Shown here piece after piece: positions 17,695 to 27,469 of a stretch of DNA of 64,000 nucleotides. This stretch comes from Arcobacter lacus (GTDB lineage: Bacteria > Campylobacterota > Campylobacteria > Campylobacterales > Arcobacteraceae): positions 125,421 through 189,420 of the forward strand of contig NZ_MUXF01000016.1 in the NCBI RefSeq assembly GCF_003063295.1, given 5' to 3'. The notes under the pieces are model-generated. The model searched no databases, was not told the DNA's origin, and saw only the letters and a program-made list of their open reading frames with translations. A program made the translations under genes and the position numbers. Position 1 is the stretch's first letter, and every line of letters starts with the position of its first letter.

Positions 17695-19281
17695 ATGGAA
17701 AAAGAATTATCAGCTTTAGAGCAACTAAAAGCTTCAAGAAATCCATTAAGAGTAATAGATGATTTATATAAAGAGGCAAATGAAGGAATACCATTAAAAG
17801 ATGAGTATATTGGACTTTTAAAATGGTATGGAATGTATCCTCATGTAAATAGTGATGGAACAGAAGATAAAAAATATTTTATGAAAAGAATCAAATTAGT
17901 TGATACTAAAATGAATTTAGAGCAACTAAGAGTTATGAGTGAAATAGGGCAAAAATATGCTCAAGGACTTGTTGATTTTACAACAAGACAAAATGTTCAA
18001 TTTCACTATATTGAAATAAAAGATATTCCGGCGATATTTGATTTATTAGGTAGTGTTAATTTAACTTCAAGAATGGCATCAGGAGATGGACCAAGACCAA
18101 TTATGACTTGTCCTGTTAGTGGAGTAGATGAAGGTGAAATTTATGATGTAAGAGAACTTGTAAAAGAAGTTGATAACTATTTTGATAAAAATGATGATAG
18201 ATTCTGTAATTTTCCAAGAAAATATAAAATAGGTATAAGTGGCTGTAAATGTCACTGTGCATCTCATGAAATTCAAGATGTTGCTTTTACTGCATTTAAA
18301 AAAGAAAATGGTGAAGTTGCTTTTGATTTAACTATTGGTGGAGGTTTATCAAAATCTAAACAAATAGCAACAAGAGCTTCAAGATATGTAAAACCTGAGC
18401 AAGTTTTAGATGTAGCAGTTGCTTGTGCTGAGATTTTTAGAGATAATGGAAATAGAAGTAATAGAAATAAAGCAAGAGTTAGACATCTTTTAAATGATTG
18501 GGGAATCGAAAAGTTTGTTGATGAAATAGAAAAAGTTATTGGTTATAAACTTGAAGTTGGGGAAAAAGAACCAAAGATTGCATCTTTTGAAAATAGAAAT
18601 CACTTTGGAATAAATAAAGAAAAAACAAAAGGTTACTCTTATGTTGGATTTGCAACAAATTCTGGAAGAGTTGCTGGAAGTGATTTTGCTAAATTTTATG
18701 AAATCTGTAAAAAATATAATGCAGGTGGAATAGCTTTAACTGCAACTCAAAATTTTGTAGTTTATGATGTAAAAGATGAGGTTGTTCAAGATTTAGCAAA
18801 TGAATTTGTAGCTTTGGGTTATCCTTATGAACCAACACCATTTAGAGCAAGATTACAATCATGTACAGGAAAAGAGTTCTGTAAATTTGGAATTACTGAA
18901 ACAAAAGAGTACGCAAAAAAAGTTGTAGTTGAACTTGAAAATAAATTCCCAGATTTTAAAGAAGATGTAACTATTTCATTTTCTGGATGTGGAAATGGTT
19001 GTTCTCATCCTCAAATTGCTGATATTGGATTTGTTGGTTGTATGATGAGATATGAAGGTGAAAGAGTTGAAGGATATGAAGTTTTATTAGGTGGAAATTT
19101 AGAAGGTACATTAAATAGTAGAATTTCAAGAAAAATTGGTATTAAAGTTCCTTCAACTAAAGTTATAGACTATATAGGAACTCTTATAAGTGATTATAAA
19201 ACTGACAATTTAGGACAAAAAAGATTTAAAGATTATTTAGCAGCACTAGAGCCCGTTGGTACAGTTAGCGATGATGAATAA
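17695..19281 (+). CDS. Ferredoxin-type nitrite/sulfite reductase (siroheme)
   Basis: A 528-residue protein with two ferredoxin-like half-domains and two siroheme/4Fe-4S domains. The cluster-siroheme ligands are C390, C396 (CTGKEFC), C432 and C436 (CGNGC). The family catalyses six-electron reduction of nitrite to ammonia or sulfite to sulfide in the cytoplasm; which of the two cannot be settled from the sequence alone. A further GCKCHCASH segment near residue 183 corresponds to the N-terminal half-domain. Upstream are a TATAAT at 17645-17650 and a GGAG ribosome site. It is monocistronic and ends at a strong terminator. Confidence 0.9.
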   Translation: MEKELSALEQLKASRNPLRVIDDLYKEANEGIPLKDEYIGLLKWYGMYPHVNSDGTEDKKYFMKRIKLVDTKMNLEQLRVMSEIGQKYAQGLVDFTTRQNVQFHYIEIKDIPAIFDLLGSVNLTSRMASGDGPRPIMTCPVSGVDEGEIYDVRELVKEVDNYFDKNDDRFCNFPRKYKIGISGCKCHCASHEIQDVAFTAFKKENGEVAFDLTIGGGLSKSKQIATRASRYVKPEQVLDVAVACAEIFRDNGNRSNRNKARVRHLLNDWGIEKFVDEIEKVIGYKLEVGEKEPKIASFENRNHFGINKEKTKGYSYVGFATNSGRVAGSDFAKFYEICKKYNAGGIALTATQNFVVYDVKDEVVQDLANEFVALGYPYEPTPFRARLQSCTGKEFCKFGITETKEYAKKVVVELENKFPDFKEDVTISFSGCGNGCSHPQIADIGFVGCMMRYEGERVEGYEVLLGGNLEGTLNSRISRKIGIKVPSTKVIDYIGTLISDYKTDNLGQKRFKDYLAALEPVGTVSDDE

Positions 19282-19313
19282 AATAGATATGTGATTTTCA
19301 CATATCTATTTTT
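19281..19313. terminator. Bidirectional terminator
   Basis: A perfect 14-bp stem (19281-19294 with 19298-19311) with a TTT loop lies between two convergent genes. It overlaps the last codons of the leftward gene. Confidence 0.88.
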
Positions 19314-19809
19314 GTATCTCTTTTAAAAGTTTATTTGTATTTTTTATACTTATAAAAATTGTTGCAAAAAGTAAAACAAAAGCTAAAACTATACTGATAG
19401 TTACAGCAGGACTAGAAGATATTTGCATCAAATTTCTACTTGGTTTTTCTTCTTTTTTAGTTTCAGTTTTTAGCTCTTTTTTTTCTTCTACTTTTTCAAA
19501 ACCATTTTGTGGAGCAATTCCCATTTTTTCTTGTGTATGACCTTCTCCTCCATCTAAAATAACTTTATATGGAATTTTTGGAATTGTTATAACCATTTCA
19601 TCATCAGTTAATCTTTGCTGAAAAAGGATTTCTCCTGAATGAATAGCTTCAAGTTTTACTAAAGCTCCAGCAGCACTTTCACCTGTATTAAACTCTCCTA
19701 CAACACTTATTGTTCCATCATTGTTATCATATAAACTCAAAACTAAAGAGTGAGCAAAAAGATATATAGGTGTAAATAATATAAGTGAAATTTTAAATAG
19801 TTTTTTCAT
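19306..19809 (-). CDS. Periplasmic protein with C-terminal membrane anchor, iron-uptake operon
   Basis: A 167-residue protein with a signal peptide (about residues 1-19), a beta-rich domain at about 20-95 resembling the DUF4198/NikL-like carrier-associated fold, a Lys/Glu-rich linker (about 105-122), and one transmembrane helix near residues 135-155. It would sit in the periplasm, anchored to the inner membrane by its C-terminus. It is the last gene of the operon that starts with the siderophore receptor and overlaps the PepSY gene by 17 bp. Context suggests a role in metal or siderophore uptake; the exact function is not known to me. Confidence 0.7.
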   Translation of the reverse strand: MKKLFKISLILFTPIYLFAHSLVLSLYDNNDGTISVVGEFNTGESAAGALVKLEAIHSGEILFQQRLTDDEMVITIPKIPYKVILDGGEGHTQEKMGIAPQNGFEKVEEKKELKTETKKEEKPSRNLMQISSSPAVTISIVLAFVLLFATIFISIKNTNKLLKEIQK

Positions 19810-21367
19810 CTGTTTTTCCTTTGTTAAATATTTTAGTTAATGTAAAATCTTCTCTATTTTTTGGTGATTTTTTTGAAATATAAATCAATAATAATCCAAA
19901 TAAAACTAAAGTTATATCAACTCCAAAATAGCTATTTAAAAGTGTTTGAAAATTGAAACTTGTTAAGTGCATGAAAACAGCTACAATAAATAAAACTCCA
20001 CCAATAAATAAAAACTCTTTACTTGCTTGATACGAATTTATTCTATAAAATGACCAAAATAGAGTGAAAAGCCAAACATTATAAAAAAGTCCTTGTTGCC
20101 ATAAAACTCTATCTTCTAAAGTAAATGGTAAAGTCCATTGTAATATAAATAAAATTGCAGTTGCAGGAATAACTCCGACCATTGTTGCTAAAGATAATTT
20201 CCCCATCCAATGATAAAAAGTGATTTTCCCTTCAAATTTTTTTGCTTTTTTTTCAAGCCATAACATTACCCCAAATCCAATAGCAACTCCACAAAGTGCC
20301 ATTATAATTGCTACTATAGTTCTTGAAAAGATATCAATACCAAATAAAAAATGTAAGAAAAATAGTCCTTCTCCTATAAATACAGGAATTATATTATCAA
20401 GAACTTTTTTATTTTCAAGTAATTCTCCTGTGTGTGCATCTAAGGCTACATAAGGAATATTGAATATTCCACCGTTAAAAAATGGTTTATAAGGGTTATA
20501 TCCTATAAACTCAACTCGTGCTGTTTTATCATTCCAGTTTATAAGTTTTATTTGTTTAAATGTTAGTTGTGGATTTATCTCTTGTGCTTTTATCAAAAGT
20601 TCATTCAAAGGTAACATTGAAACTTCAATATTCTCTTTTTTTATAGGTTTATTTTGTGGGAAAAGTGTACTTCCTACAAGTTCATCTATTGCTTTTGCTT
20701 CACCATGAGTTAACATTTTTGCCATTGGTGGAGCAGAAATAAGTCCTACATTCATAACTGCACCACTAATTGTAATAAGTAAAAATGGCACAAAAGCCCA
20801 AGTAAAAATTTTTACATGAATTGTAGAGAATAGGGCTTGTCTATTTTTTGCTTGATATTTAAATTTAAATAAATATATTAAAATAAGTCCAGTTACTACT
20901 AAAGCCAAAGTTCCAACAGCTGTAAATCCAAAAGCCAATCTTCCAATAAGTTTTAAAGGTTGTCCATAATGAAGTTCATTTAAAAAAGCTGCTAAATATG
21001 TAATTTCTTTAGATTCATCTTCTATTTTTTCATTTGTATTAGGATTAAATACTATTGGTTTTACAAATCGATTTTGTACACTAACTGCTGTATCTCCAAG
21101 TCTTCCTGGAAGATTTATAAGAATATTATCTCTTGGGAAATCTGGATTTTTTAAAACTTCTTCTACCATATAGTTATAGTCGATTTTTGTGATATCACTT
21201 TTTTCTATATAACGAGATGGTTTTTCCCAGTTTTGAATATATGGTAAAAATATAGCAAATACTCCAAAAAATATTGCTAAATACATAATAATAGAAAAAG
21301 TAATACCAGCTGCTATATGCAGAGAAAAAAGTCTTTGTTTAAATAGTTTTAATTTTGATTCTTTCAT
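19793..21367 (-). CDS. PepSY-associated TM protein (PiuB/FoxB-like siderophore reductase family)
   Basis: A 524-residue inner-membrane protein. It starts with a basic region, then a TM helix (LHIAAGITFSIIMYLAIFFGVFAIF), a periplasmic PepSY-like loop, a TM pair near 150-215 with HVKIFTWAFVPFLLITISG, a second large periplasmic segment, and four to five further helices with HFLFGIDIFS. His residues in the helices could hold heme. The family includes FoxB/PiuB, proposed to reduce ferric siderophores at the inner membrane. Its position directly after a TonB receptor and a DUF3649-like gene is the standard arrangement for that role. Confidence 0.87.
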   Translation of the reverse strand: MKESKLKLFKQRLFSLHIAAGITFSIIMYLAIFFGVFAIFLPYIQNWEKPSRYIEKSDITKIDYNYMVEEVLKNPDFPRDNILINLPGRLGDTAVSVQNRFVKPIVFNPNTNEKIEDESKEITYLAAFLNELHYGQPLKLIGRLAFGFTAVGTLALVVTGLILIYLFKFKYQAKNRQALFSTIHVKIFTWAFVPFLLITISGAVMNVGLISAPPMAKMLTHGEAKAIDELVGSTLFPQNKPIKKENIEVSMLPLNELLIKAQEINPQLTFKQIKLINWNDKTARVEFIGYNPYKPFFNGGIFNIPYVALDAHTGELLENKKVLDNIIPVFIGEGLFFLHFLFGIDIFSRTIVAIIMALCGVAIGFGVMLWLEKKAKKFEGKITFYHWMGKLSLATMVGVIPATAILFILQWTLPFTLEDRVLWQQGLFYNVWLFTLFWSFYRINSYQASKEFLFIGGVLFIVAVFMHLTSFNFQTLLNSYFGVDITLVLFGLLLIYISKKSPKNREDFTLTKIFNKGKTDEKTI

Positions 21368-21376
21368 TTATAATCC

Positions 21377-21679
21377 TTAATATAAAATATAAAGTGATAT
21401 AGAAAAAATCACAGTTGGTATTAGAACTTTTAACAAAGCACTAAGTTTTGTGTAAGATAAAGCAATCCAAGTAGCAGTACAGGCCCAAGCAAAAGTATTA
21501 AACATAATTGAGATAATTCCAGATTGTGAAACTTTCATTGGTAGTAAAAAAGCTACGAGAGTCATACCTAAATAAGCAACAATTAAACCGCCAAAAATGG
21601 CGGCTAATGTTCTAAATAATCCTATTGTTTTTCCTGAAACTTCTGGAATAGCTAAATAATTAAAAAATCTTTTTAACAT
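21377..21679 (-). CDS. DUF3649-like small membrane protein
   Basis: A 100-residue protein with three hydrophobic helices (about residues 22-46, 54-72, 80-99). Size, topology and position between a TonB-dependent receptor and a PepSY membrane protein match the DUF3649 group, which is typically found in siderophore uptake operons. It starts 11 bp after the receptor stop and ends 9 bp before the PepSY start. Molecular function unknown; likely an accessory to the reductase-like partner. Confidence 0.78.
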   Translation of the reverse strand: MLKRFFNYLAIPEVSGKTIGLFRTLAAIFGGLIVAYLGMTLVAFLLPMKVSQSGIISIMFNTFAWACTATWIALSYTKLSALLKVLIPTVIFSISLYILY

Positions 21680-21690
21680 AATTTATTCTT

Positions 21691-23871
21691 TTAAAACTTG
21701 TAGTTTAAAGATAAAGTGTAATTTCTTTCGTCACCATAACCACCTTCACCAGGATAGTATCGATATTCTTCATCAAATAAGTTATTTACATTTAAAATTA
21801 CATCAAAATCTTTTTTAACTTCATATTTTGCCATAGCATTTACTACAGCATAACCCTTTTGTTGTATATTTTTATTTGCATTCCTATTTAATGCATTAAT
21901 TTCACTTTGCCAATTAACTCCTCCACCAAGAGTGAATTTATTATATTTATAACTTGTAAATAGTTTAAATGTTTGTTTTGGAACAAAGCCAGAATTTAAT
22001 CTTATTCCATCCTTATCTTTTGCATCTGTATATGTATATCCACCAGACATATTCCAGTTTTCTAAAATTTCACCACCAACAGTTAAATCCCAACCTTTAA
22101 TTTTTGCACCATCTGTTGTTGTAAAGGCATCTTCACCATCTGGAGTTAATTCTAAAGGATTTGTTTTAACAGCTAAATTATCTTGTTTTGTTATAAAGTA
22201 AGCAATACTAGTATTTAAGTTTCCATCATAAAACTCTGATTTTAAACCGAATTCTACTGTACTTCCTTCTTCTGGATCAAGATAATTTCCACTTGAATCT
22301 TTATTTGTAGAAGTTGGATTAAATATAGATGTGTAACTTGCATATGTAGAGAAGTTTTCATCTATATCATAAACTAAACCAAGATAAGGTATTACTTCTC
22401 CATCATATTTTTGTTCTTGTTGACTTGTTTTTCCTTTATTATTTATTCTCTCGAATTTAGTTATTCTACTTCCAATAATAAGATGTAAAGGGTCAGATAA
22501 TTCTATATTCAAGGCTGCAAAGGCACCTATTTCTTTTTCATCTACTTTATTTCTTCCATTTTCTGTAATATTTGGTTTTTCTACATTTCCATTCCATCCT
22601 TTATATGGTACTGTTATATTTGCATTTCCTGTTGATGGGAATTTTACAACAAAATTTGGATCATCAGATTTTAAACTATAACCATTTACTCCAAAAGATA
22701 ATTTGTGTTCTCTATCTAATGCTTTTATATTTCCACTTGTATATAAATCAATAGAATGTACTTCAGGAGTATTCTCAGCTCTTAGTGCCATTCCTTGTAT
22801 ATTCCCAGTGTTAGTATTTAATACAGTTCTCGAAAGTCCTACTAGTCTATCTGTTTTTGATTTTGAAAAAGAGTAGTTTGCAACTGCTTTCCAATCATTA
22901 TTAAAATAGTGTTCTAATCCTAAAGATAAATTAGTTTTTTCTGTTTCTGTATATGTCCAATTTGCTGCTGGATTATCATGTCTTCCAAAAATATTTTGAG
23001 AATTTCCATTTGTGTCAAGAGGATTAAAGTGATGTACAGCAACATTATCAGCATTAACTTTTTGGTGAGATAAAGAAGTTGTTAGAAGTGTATTATCAGA
23101 TAAATCAAAATCTAAAGCACTGTATAATAAACTATTATCTTGGTGATATCTATCTTGTTGATTATCACCTTCTCCATAAGAAGCTACAAGTTTTCCTCTT
23201 ATACTTTTATCTTCATTTAATCCACCAGAGATATCCATAGTTCCTTTATAGTTATCCCAACTTCCATAAGAAACTTTTGCATTACCTTCAAATTCTTTTG
23301 TTGGTTTTTTTCTTACATAATTTATACTTGCACTTGGATTTCCACTACCATTTGTAAGTCCTGTAGAACCTCTTGTAATTTCAACTTTTTCATATAAAGC
23401 TGAACTTTCTAATCCCATTGATTCTGGCGTCCCAAAAGATTTTATTGATGTAGGAACACCATCTCTTTGAACATTTGTAATTTGCATTCCTCTAGCATAG
23501 TAAGTATTAAAACCAGATGTTTTTTGTCCCATTTGAGTTATACTCACTCCTGGAGTTTGCATAAGCACATCATTAATATCTTGAAGATTTTGATCTTCAA
23601 TTTGTTTTTGAGTGATTACTGTTATAGATTGAGGAGTCTCTTTTAAAGATAAATCTAGTTTTGTAGCTGATGTTGTCTCTTTCACTGTATATGAAGTTGA
23701 CGCTGAAGATTGATTTTCATTTACTGAAATTTCCTCCAGTAAAGTTGTATTTCCAACAGAGTTTGTTTTACTTGTTGTAGTTTGTTGCTCTTGTGCAAAT
23801 AGAGTTGAACTTGTCAATAAAATAGCACAAAGTTTAATTGATAGATTTTTTTTAATAAAATCATTTTTCAT
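21691..23871 (-). CDS. TonB-dependent siderophore receptor
   Basis: A 726-residue outer-membrane receptor: signal peptide to about residue 26 (ending LFA-QEQ), a plug domain at about 55-190 with the siderophore-receptor signature LSLKETPQSITVITQKQ and QTPGVSI, then a 22-strand barrel ending in LSLNYKF. The receptor binds a ferric siderophore and imports it with energy from TonB-ExbBD. The ATG at 23871 is chosen over one at 23925 because of the GGAGTAAAT ribosome site and a proper signal peptide. A Fur-box-like site lies 34-52 bp upstream. First gene of a four-gene operon. The ligand is not predictable. Confidence 0.94.
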   Translation of the reverse strand: MKNDFIKKNLSIKLCAILLTSSTLFAQEQQTTTSKTNSVGNTTLLEEISVNENQSSASTSYTVKETTSATKLDLSLKETPQSITVITQKQIEDQNLQDINDVLMQTPGVSITQMGQKTSGFNTYYARGMQITNVQRDGVPTSIKSFGTPESMGLESSALYEKVEITRGSTGLTNGSGNPSASINYVRKKPTKEFEGNAKVSYGSWDNYKGTMDISGGLNEDKSIRGKLVASYGEGDNQQDRYHQDNSLLYSALDFDLSDNTLLTTSLSHQKVNADNVAVHHFNPLDTNGNSQNIFGRHDNPAANWTYTETEKTNLSLGLEHYFNNDWKAVANYSFSKSKTDRLVGLSRTVLNTNTGNIQGMALRAENTPEVHSIDLYTSGNIKALDREHKLSFGVNGYSLKSDDPNFVVKFPSTGNANITVPYKGWNGNVEKPNITENGRNKVDEKEIGAFAALNIELSDPLHLIIGSRITKFERINNKGKTSQQEQKYDGEVIPYLGLVYDIDENFSTYASYTSIFNPTSTNKDSSGNYLDPEEGSTVEFGLKSEFYDGNLNTSIAYFITKQDNLAVKTNPLELTPDGEDAFTTTDGAKIKGWDLTVGGEILENWNMSGGYTYTDAKDKDGIRLNSGFVPKQTFKLFTSYKYNKFTLGGGVNWQSEINALNRNANKNIQQKGYAVVNAMAKYEVKKDFDVILNVNNLFDEEYRYYPGEGGYGDERNYTLSLNYKF

Positions 23872-23904
23872 ATTTACTCCTTGTTTTAAAGGTGAGATAT
23901 TACA

Positions 23905-23923
23905 AAAAATGATTGTAGTTATC
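23905..23923 (-). promoter_or_regulatory. Fur-box-like operator before the siderophore receptor
   Basis: Read on the minus strand, 14 of 19 positions match the classical Fur consensus GATAATGATAATCATTATC. It lies 34 bp before the receptor ATG, where binding would block transcription under iron-replete conditions. Confidence 0.6.
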
Positions 23924-23972
23924 AATATTTAAAAATCATAAAAAGGAAAAAATTAACTAAAAAAGGGAAAAG

Positions 23973-24953
23973 TTAACAGTTAGTAAACTGTTTTTTGTAT
24001 GAACTTGGAATAATATTAAAATACTCAAAAAAAAGTTTACTAAAATGACCAGTGTGTTTATATCCAACTTTCGTAGCAACTTCATTTATACTAAAATCAT
24101 CTTTTAGTAACTCTTTTGCAACTTCTAGCCGTCTTTTTTGAAGCATCTCTAATATAGTCATTCCATAATATTTTTTAAAATCTTTTTTTAAATAACACTC
24201 ATTTATGGCAGATTTATAAGCTATATCTTTTATAGAGAGATTTGAACTATATTCACTCATTATTATCTCTTTTGCTCTTTCCAAATTTGAAACTCTATTT
24301 TTATCATAGTTTGTTGATAAAGCATTTAGGTTTTTTGCTATTTTTTCAATTGTGTAGTGAAGTAAATTCATCCCTTTTGATTCTAAATATAAATTTTTTA
24401 ATATATCTTCATCAAAACAACTGCTATTAAGTGTATTTAAAATTTCAAATTGTTCTAAATCTACATTTCCATTATAAATGTGATATCGATTTTTTTCATA
24501 AGCTTTAGTCATATAATCTTTTATATTTTTTATAGGAGAACCAAGTTTTAAAAAAAGTTCTTCTTTTATTGCTATCATCAAAGTTATGTATTTTTTGCCT
24601 TTTTTTAGATGATTTTGGGCATAAAATTTATCAGAAATAAGTTCTAAGAAAAAGTCTTTATTTTTAAGGGTGAAGTTTTTATCTTCAAATGAGTAATTTA
24701 GTTCTTCTCCAAGATTAAAAATAAAAGTAGCTCCAGCAACTCCACCACTTTCTTCTATTAGAGTGATATTTTGATTTGGTATAAAATTTCTAATTAAAAC
24801 ACCTATTCCATTTCCCATATCGTACCAAAAATAAGTTCCTTTGCCTAAACTTTTATTTATAGTTCTTATATGAATCAATCTTTCAAATGGATTTAATATC
24901 TCTTTTTGCAACTCTACCCAATTGTGAAAATCAACTTTTAAATTACTACTCAT
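23973..24953 (-). CDS. AraC-family regulator of iron uptake (PchR-like)
   Basis: A 326-residue regulator with a long N-terminal sensor part (about residues 1-220) and a C-terminal AraC double helix-turn-helix (about 225-322: LSIKDIAYKSAINECYLKKDFKKYYG, then FSINEVATKVGYKHTGHFSKLFFEYF). Overall layout and context fit PchR/siderophore-responsive activators that switch on a receptor gene when the siderophore is present. It starts 18 bp after the fbpC stop and lies 101 bp upstream of the receptor start, all on the same strand. Confidence 0.85.
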   Translation of the reverse strand: MSSNLKVDFHNWVELQKEILNPFERLIHIRTINKSLGKGTYFWYDMGNGIGVLIRNFIPNQNITLIEESGGVAGATFIFNLGEELNYSFEDKNFTLKNKDFFLELISDKFYAQNHLKKGKKYITLMIAIKEELFLKLGSPIKNIKDYMTKAYEKNRYHIYNGNVDLEQFEILNTLNSSCFDEDILKNLYLESKGMNLLHYTIEKIAKNLNALSTNYDKNRVSNLERAKEIIMSEYSSNLSIKDIAYKSAINECYLKKDFKKYYGMTILEMLQKRRLEVAKELLKDDFSINEVATKVGYKHTGHFSKLFFEYFNIIPSSYKKQFTNC

Positions 24954-24971
24954 AAAATATCCTAAACAAAT

Positions 24972-25904
24972 CTAAAATTTCAAAATTTTATTTTCAAAAC
25001 TTAAGTTTACTTTTTGTCCAATCTCTAAAGTATCATTAAAGCTATGCAATATAAAATGTTTTTCATCTGCTAAAACAGTTATTTCATAAAAACTTCCATA
25101 AAAAATGATATCTTTTATTAGACCTTTTATTTTTCCATCTGGCGAAATTTTTATACTTTCAGGTCTTATATAAGAATTTTCATCAATTTTTGTAATTTTA
25201 CCTAAGAAATTTGCACAGTATAAATCTATAGGATTATTATAAATCTCTTTTGAAGTACCAACTTGTAGTATATCTCCTCCATAAATTATAGCAATTCTAT
25301 CTGATAGATAAAAAGCATCTTCTTTATCATGAGTTATAAATATAGCTGTAATATTAAAAGCTTTTATCATCTCTTTTAATTCAGCTCTTAAGTGAGTTCT
25401 TAATTCTGTGTCAATATTACTTAAAGGCTCATCTAAAAGTAAAATCTTTGCTTTATTGATTAAAGCTCTTGCTAGGGCAACTCGTTGTTGTTGACCACCA
25501 CTTAATTCATGGGGAAATTTATTTTCTTGCCCTTTTAGTTTCGTTTTTTTTAAAATTTCTTCTAAATCTTCTTTTGAAGCATCACTTCCAAAAGTTATAT
25601 TTGAAGCAATTGTTAAGTGAGGTAAAAGAGCATAGTTTTGAAAAACAATAGCGATTTTTCTATTTTTGGGTTCAACATTTGTATCTTCTGAAAAAACTAC
25701 TTTATTATCAATGATTATCTCTCCATTATCAGGAGTTTCAAGTCCAGATATCATTCGTAAAAGTGTAGTTTTACCACTACCACTTCTTCCTAAAATTGTA
25801 AAAATTTCACCTTCTTTTATAGATAGGTTTATTTTATTTGCGACACAAATATTTCCTTTACAGAATACTTTTCTTAAATTTTTTATTTGAACTATTTCAT
25901 TCAT
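24972..25904 (-). CDS. fbpC: Ferric-iron ABC transporter ATPase
   Basis: A 310-residue ABC ATPase: Walker A GRSGSGKTT at 39-47, Q-loop FQNYALLPHL near 88, signature LSGGQQQ at 134-140, Walker B LLLDEP at 155-160 and switch His in FITHDKEDAF. A short C-terminal TOBE-like region of about 75 residues follows. It powers import of ferric iron handed over by FbpA through FbpB. The ATG overlaps the fbpB stop by 4 bp. The family also includes putrescine and thiamine transporters; the neighbours make iron the best call. Confidence 0.92.
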   Translation of the reverse strand: MNEIVQIKNLRKVFCKGNICVANKINLSIKEGEIFTILGRSGSGKTTLLRMISGLETPDNGEIIIDNKVVFSEDTNVEPKNRKIAIVFQNYALLPHLTIASNITFGSDASKEDLEEILKKTKLKGQENKFPHELSGGQQQRVALARALINKAKILLLDEPLSNIDTELRTHLRAELKEMIKAFNITAIFITHDKEDAFYLSDRIAIIYGGDILQVGTSKEIYNNPIDLYCANFLGKITKIDENSYIRPESIKISPDGKIKGLIKDIIFYGSFYEITVLADEKHFILHSFNDTLEIGQKVNLSFENKILKF

Positions 25905-27469
25905 TTTTTTCTTCTCACAAATTTAGAGTTTAATAATAAAACAGCAATAGCTGTTGTAAGTACAAGAACAAGAGATGGAAAACCTGTTTTATAAAGCATT
26001 TCATTACTTGCAAGTTCACTAATTCTAATAGCTAAAGTATCAAAATTAAAAGGTCTTAATATCAATGTAGCTGGTAATTCTTTTGCAATATCTATATAAA
26101 GAATCAAAAAACCACTTAATAAATAAGGTTTCATCAAAGGCAAATATACTTTTAAAATATTGCTAAATTCACTTTTCCCAAAAATTTTGCTTGTATCATC
26201 GATACTACTATCAATTTTACTAAAACCATTTTCAACAGAACCAATACTTGAAGCGAAATATCTTGTTGTATAAGCAAATACTAAAAGTATAAAAGTTCCA
26301 CCTAAAACAACATGGTTTAGTGCTTTATCAACAAAATTACTTATTACTAATAATCCAATACCAACAATAGCACCAGGAATTGAATATCCTAAAATTGATA
26401 ATTTATGAGTAAAAACTCCAATTTTTGAAGGATAAAATCTAAGCATATATACTACAAAAAAAGATAATAAAATTATACAAATAGATGATATTAAGTTTAA
26501 AGTTAATGTATTTGATAAGTAATTAAAAGTTGTAAAATCAAGAGTATGAATATCTAAAATAAACCAATATATCAAAACAGCTGTTGGAATAAATAAAGTT
26601 GTAGTTGCGATTATAAAAGATATAAAAAATGCAATAAAATTGTATTTTCCTTTTAACTTTATTTTATTAGATTTTTTTTCACTAAAAGTTGAACTAGCAA
26701 ATCTATATTTTTTTCTAATCAAACTTTCAGTCCATAAAATAGCAAATACAAAAATCAATAATACTATTGCTACATTTATAGATTGAATAAAATCTCCATA
26801 TCCGAACCAACTTTTAAATATTCCTATACTAAAAGTGTCTATACCAAAATATAAAACTGTTCCATAGTCACTTAAAGTTTCAAGAATTGCTAGAAGACTT
26901 CCTGCAAAAATAGCTGGGTAAGCAAGTGGAAGATATACAGTAAAAAAAGCTTTTATTGGATTTATTTTGTATAAAGAGATTAATTCTGTAACTGTTGAAG
27001 ATATTGAAGCAAATGATACTCTTGCTAAAATATAAACATAAGGAAACATTCCAATTCCAAAAATGAATATTGCTCCATACATATTTAAAATATCAAGTCT
27101 TGCACTTGTACTTCCAACAATTTCAGATAAAATTCCTCTATATTCAAAAAAACCTACATAAGCATATCCTAAAATATATGTTGGATAAGCAAGAGGTAAA
27201 ATAAAACAAATAGAGAAAAATTTACTACCAAAGTATTCAAACTTAGCACTTAAATAAGAAGTTGTTGTTCCGATGATTAAAACTAAAAAGAAAGTTCCTA
27301 TAACTAAAATTGTTGTATTAGTTAAATATTGACTCATTAATTTTCCAAATAGAAAATCAAAGTCAAATTCATTTGTTAGTACAAAATATATTAGAAGTGC
27401 TAGTATAGGTGAGGCTATGAATAGCCCAAAAAATGGAGCTACATAGTTTTTATATTTACTTATTTCCAA
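25901..27469 (-). CDS. fbpB: Ferric-iron ABC transporter permease (fused double module)
   Basis: A 522-residue inner-membrane permease with about 12 helices in two BPD_transp_1 halves, typical for FbpB/SfuB/HitB. The EAA-type loops that contact the ATPase are seen near residue 185 (VYLPLAYPAIFAGSLLAILE) and 435 (VYLPLMKPYLLSGFLILYID). The start is TTG inside the 3' end of fbpA (10-bp overlap), and its stop overlaps fbpC by 4 bp, so the three genes are tightly coupled. Confidence 0.93.
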   Translation of the reverse strand: MEISKYKNYVAPFFGLFIASPILALLIYFVLTNEFDFDFLFGKLMSQYLTNTTILVIGTFFLVLIIGTTTSYLSAKFEYFGSKFFSICFILPLAYPTYILGYAYVGFFEYRGILSEIVGSTSARLDILNMYGAIFIFGIGMFPYVYILARVSFASISSTVTELISLYKINPIKAFFTVYLPLAYPAIFAGSLLAILETLSDYGTVLYFGIDTFSIGIFKSWFGYGDFIQSINVAIVLLIFVFAILWTESLIRKKYRFASSTFSEKKSNKIKLKGKYNFIAFFISFIIATTTLFIPTAVLIYWFILDIHTLDFTTFNYLSNTLTLNLISSICIILLSFFVVYMLRFYPSKIGVFTHKLSILGYSIPGAIVGIGLLVISNFVDKALNHVVLGGTFILLVFAYTTRYFASSIGSVENGFSKIDSSIDDTSKIFGKSEFSNILKVYLPLMKPYLLSGFLILYIDIAKELPATLILRPFNFDTLAIRISELASNEMLYKTGFPSLVLVLTTAIAVLLLNSKFVRRKK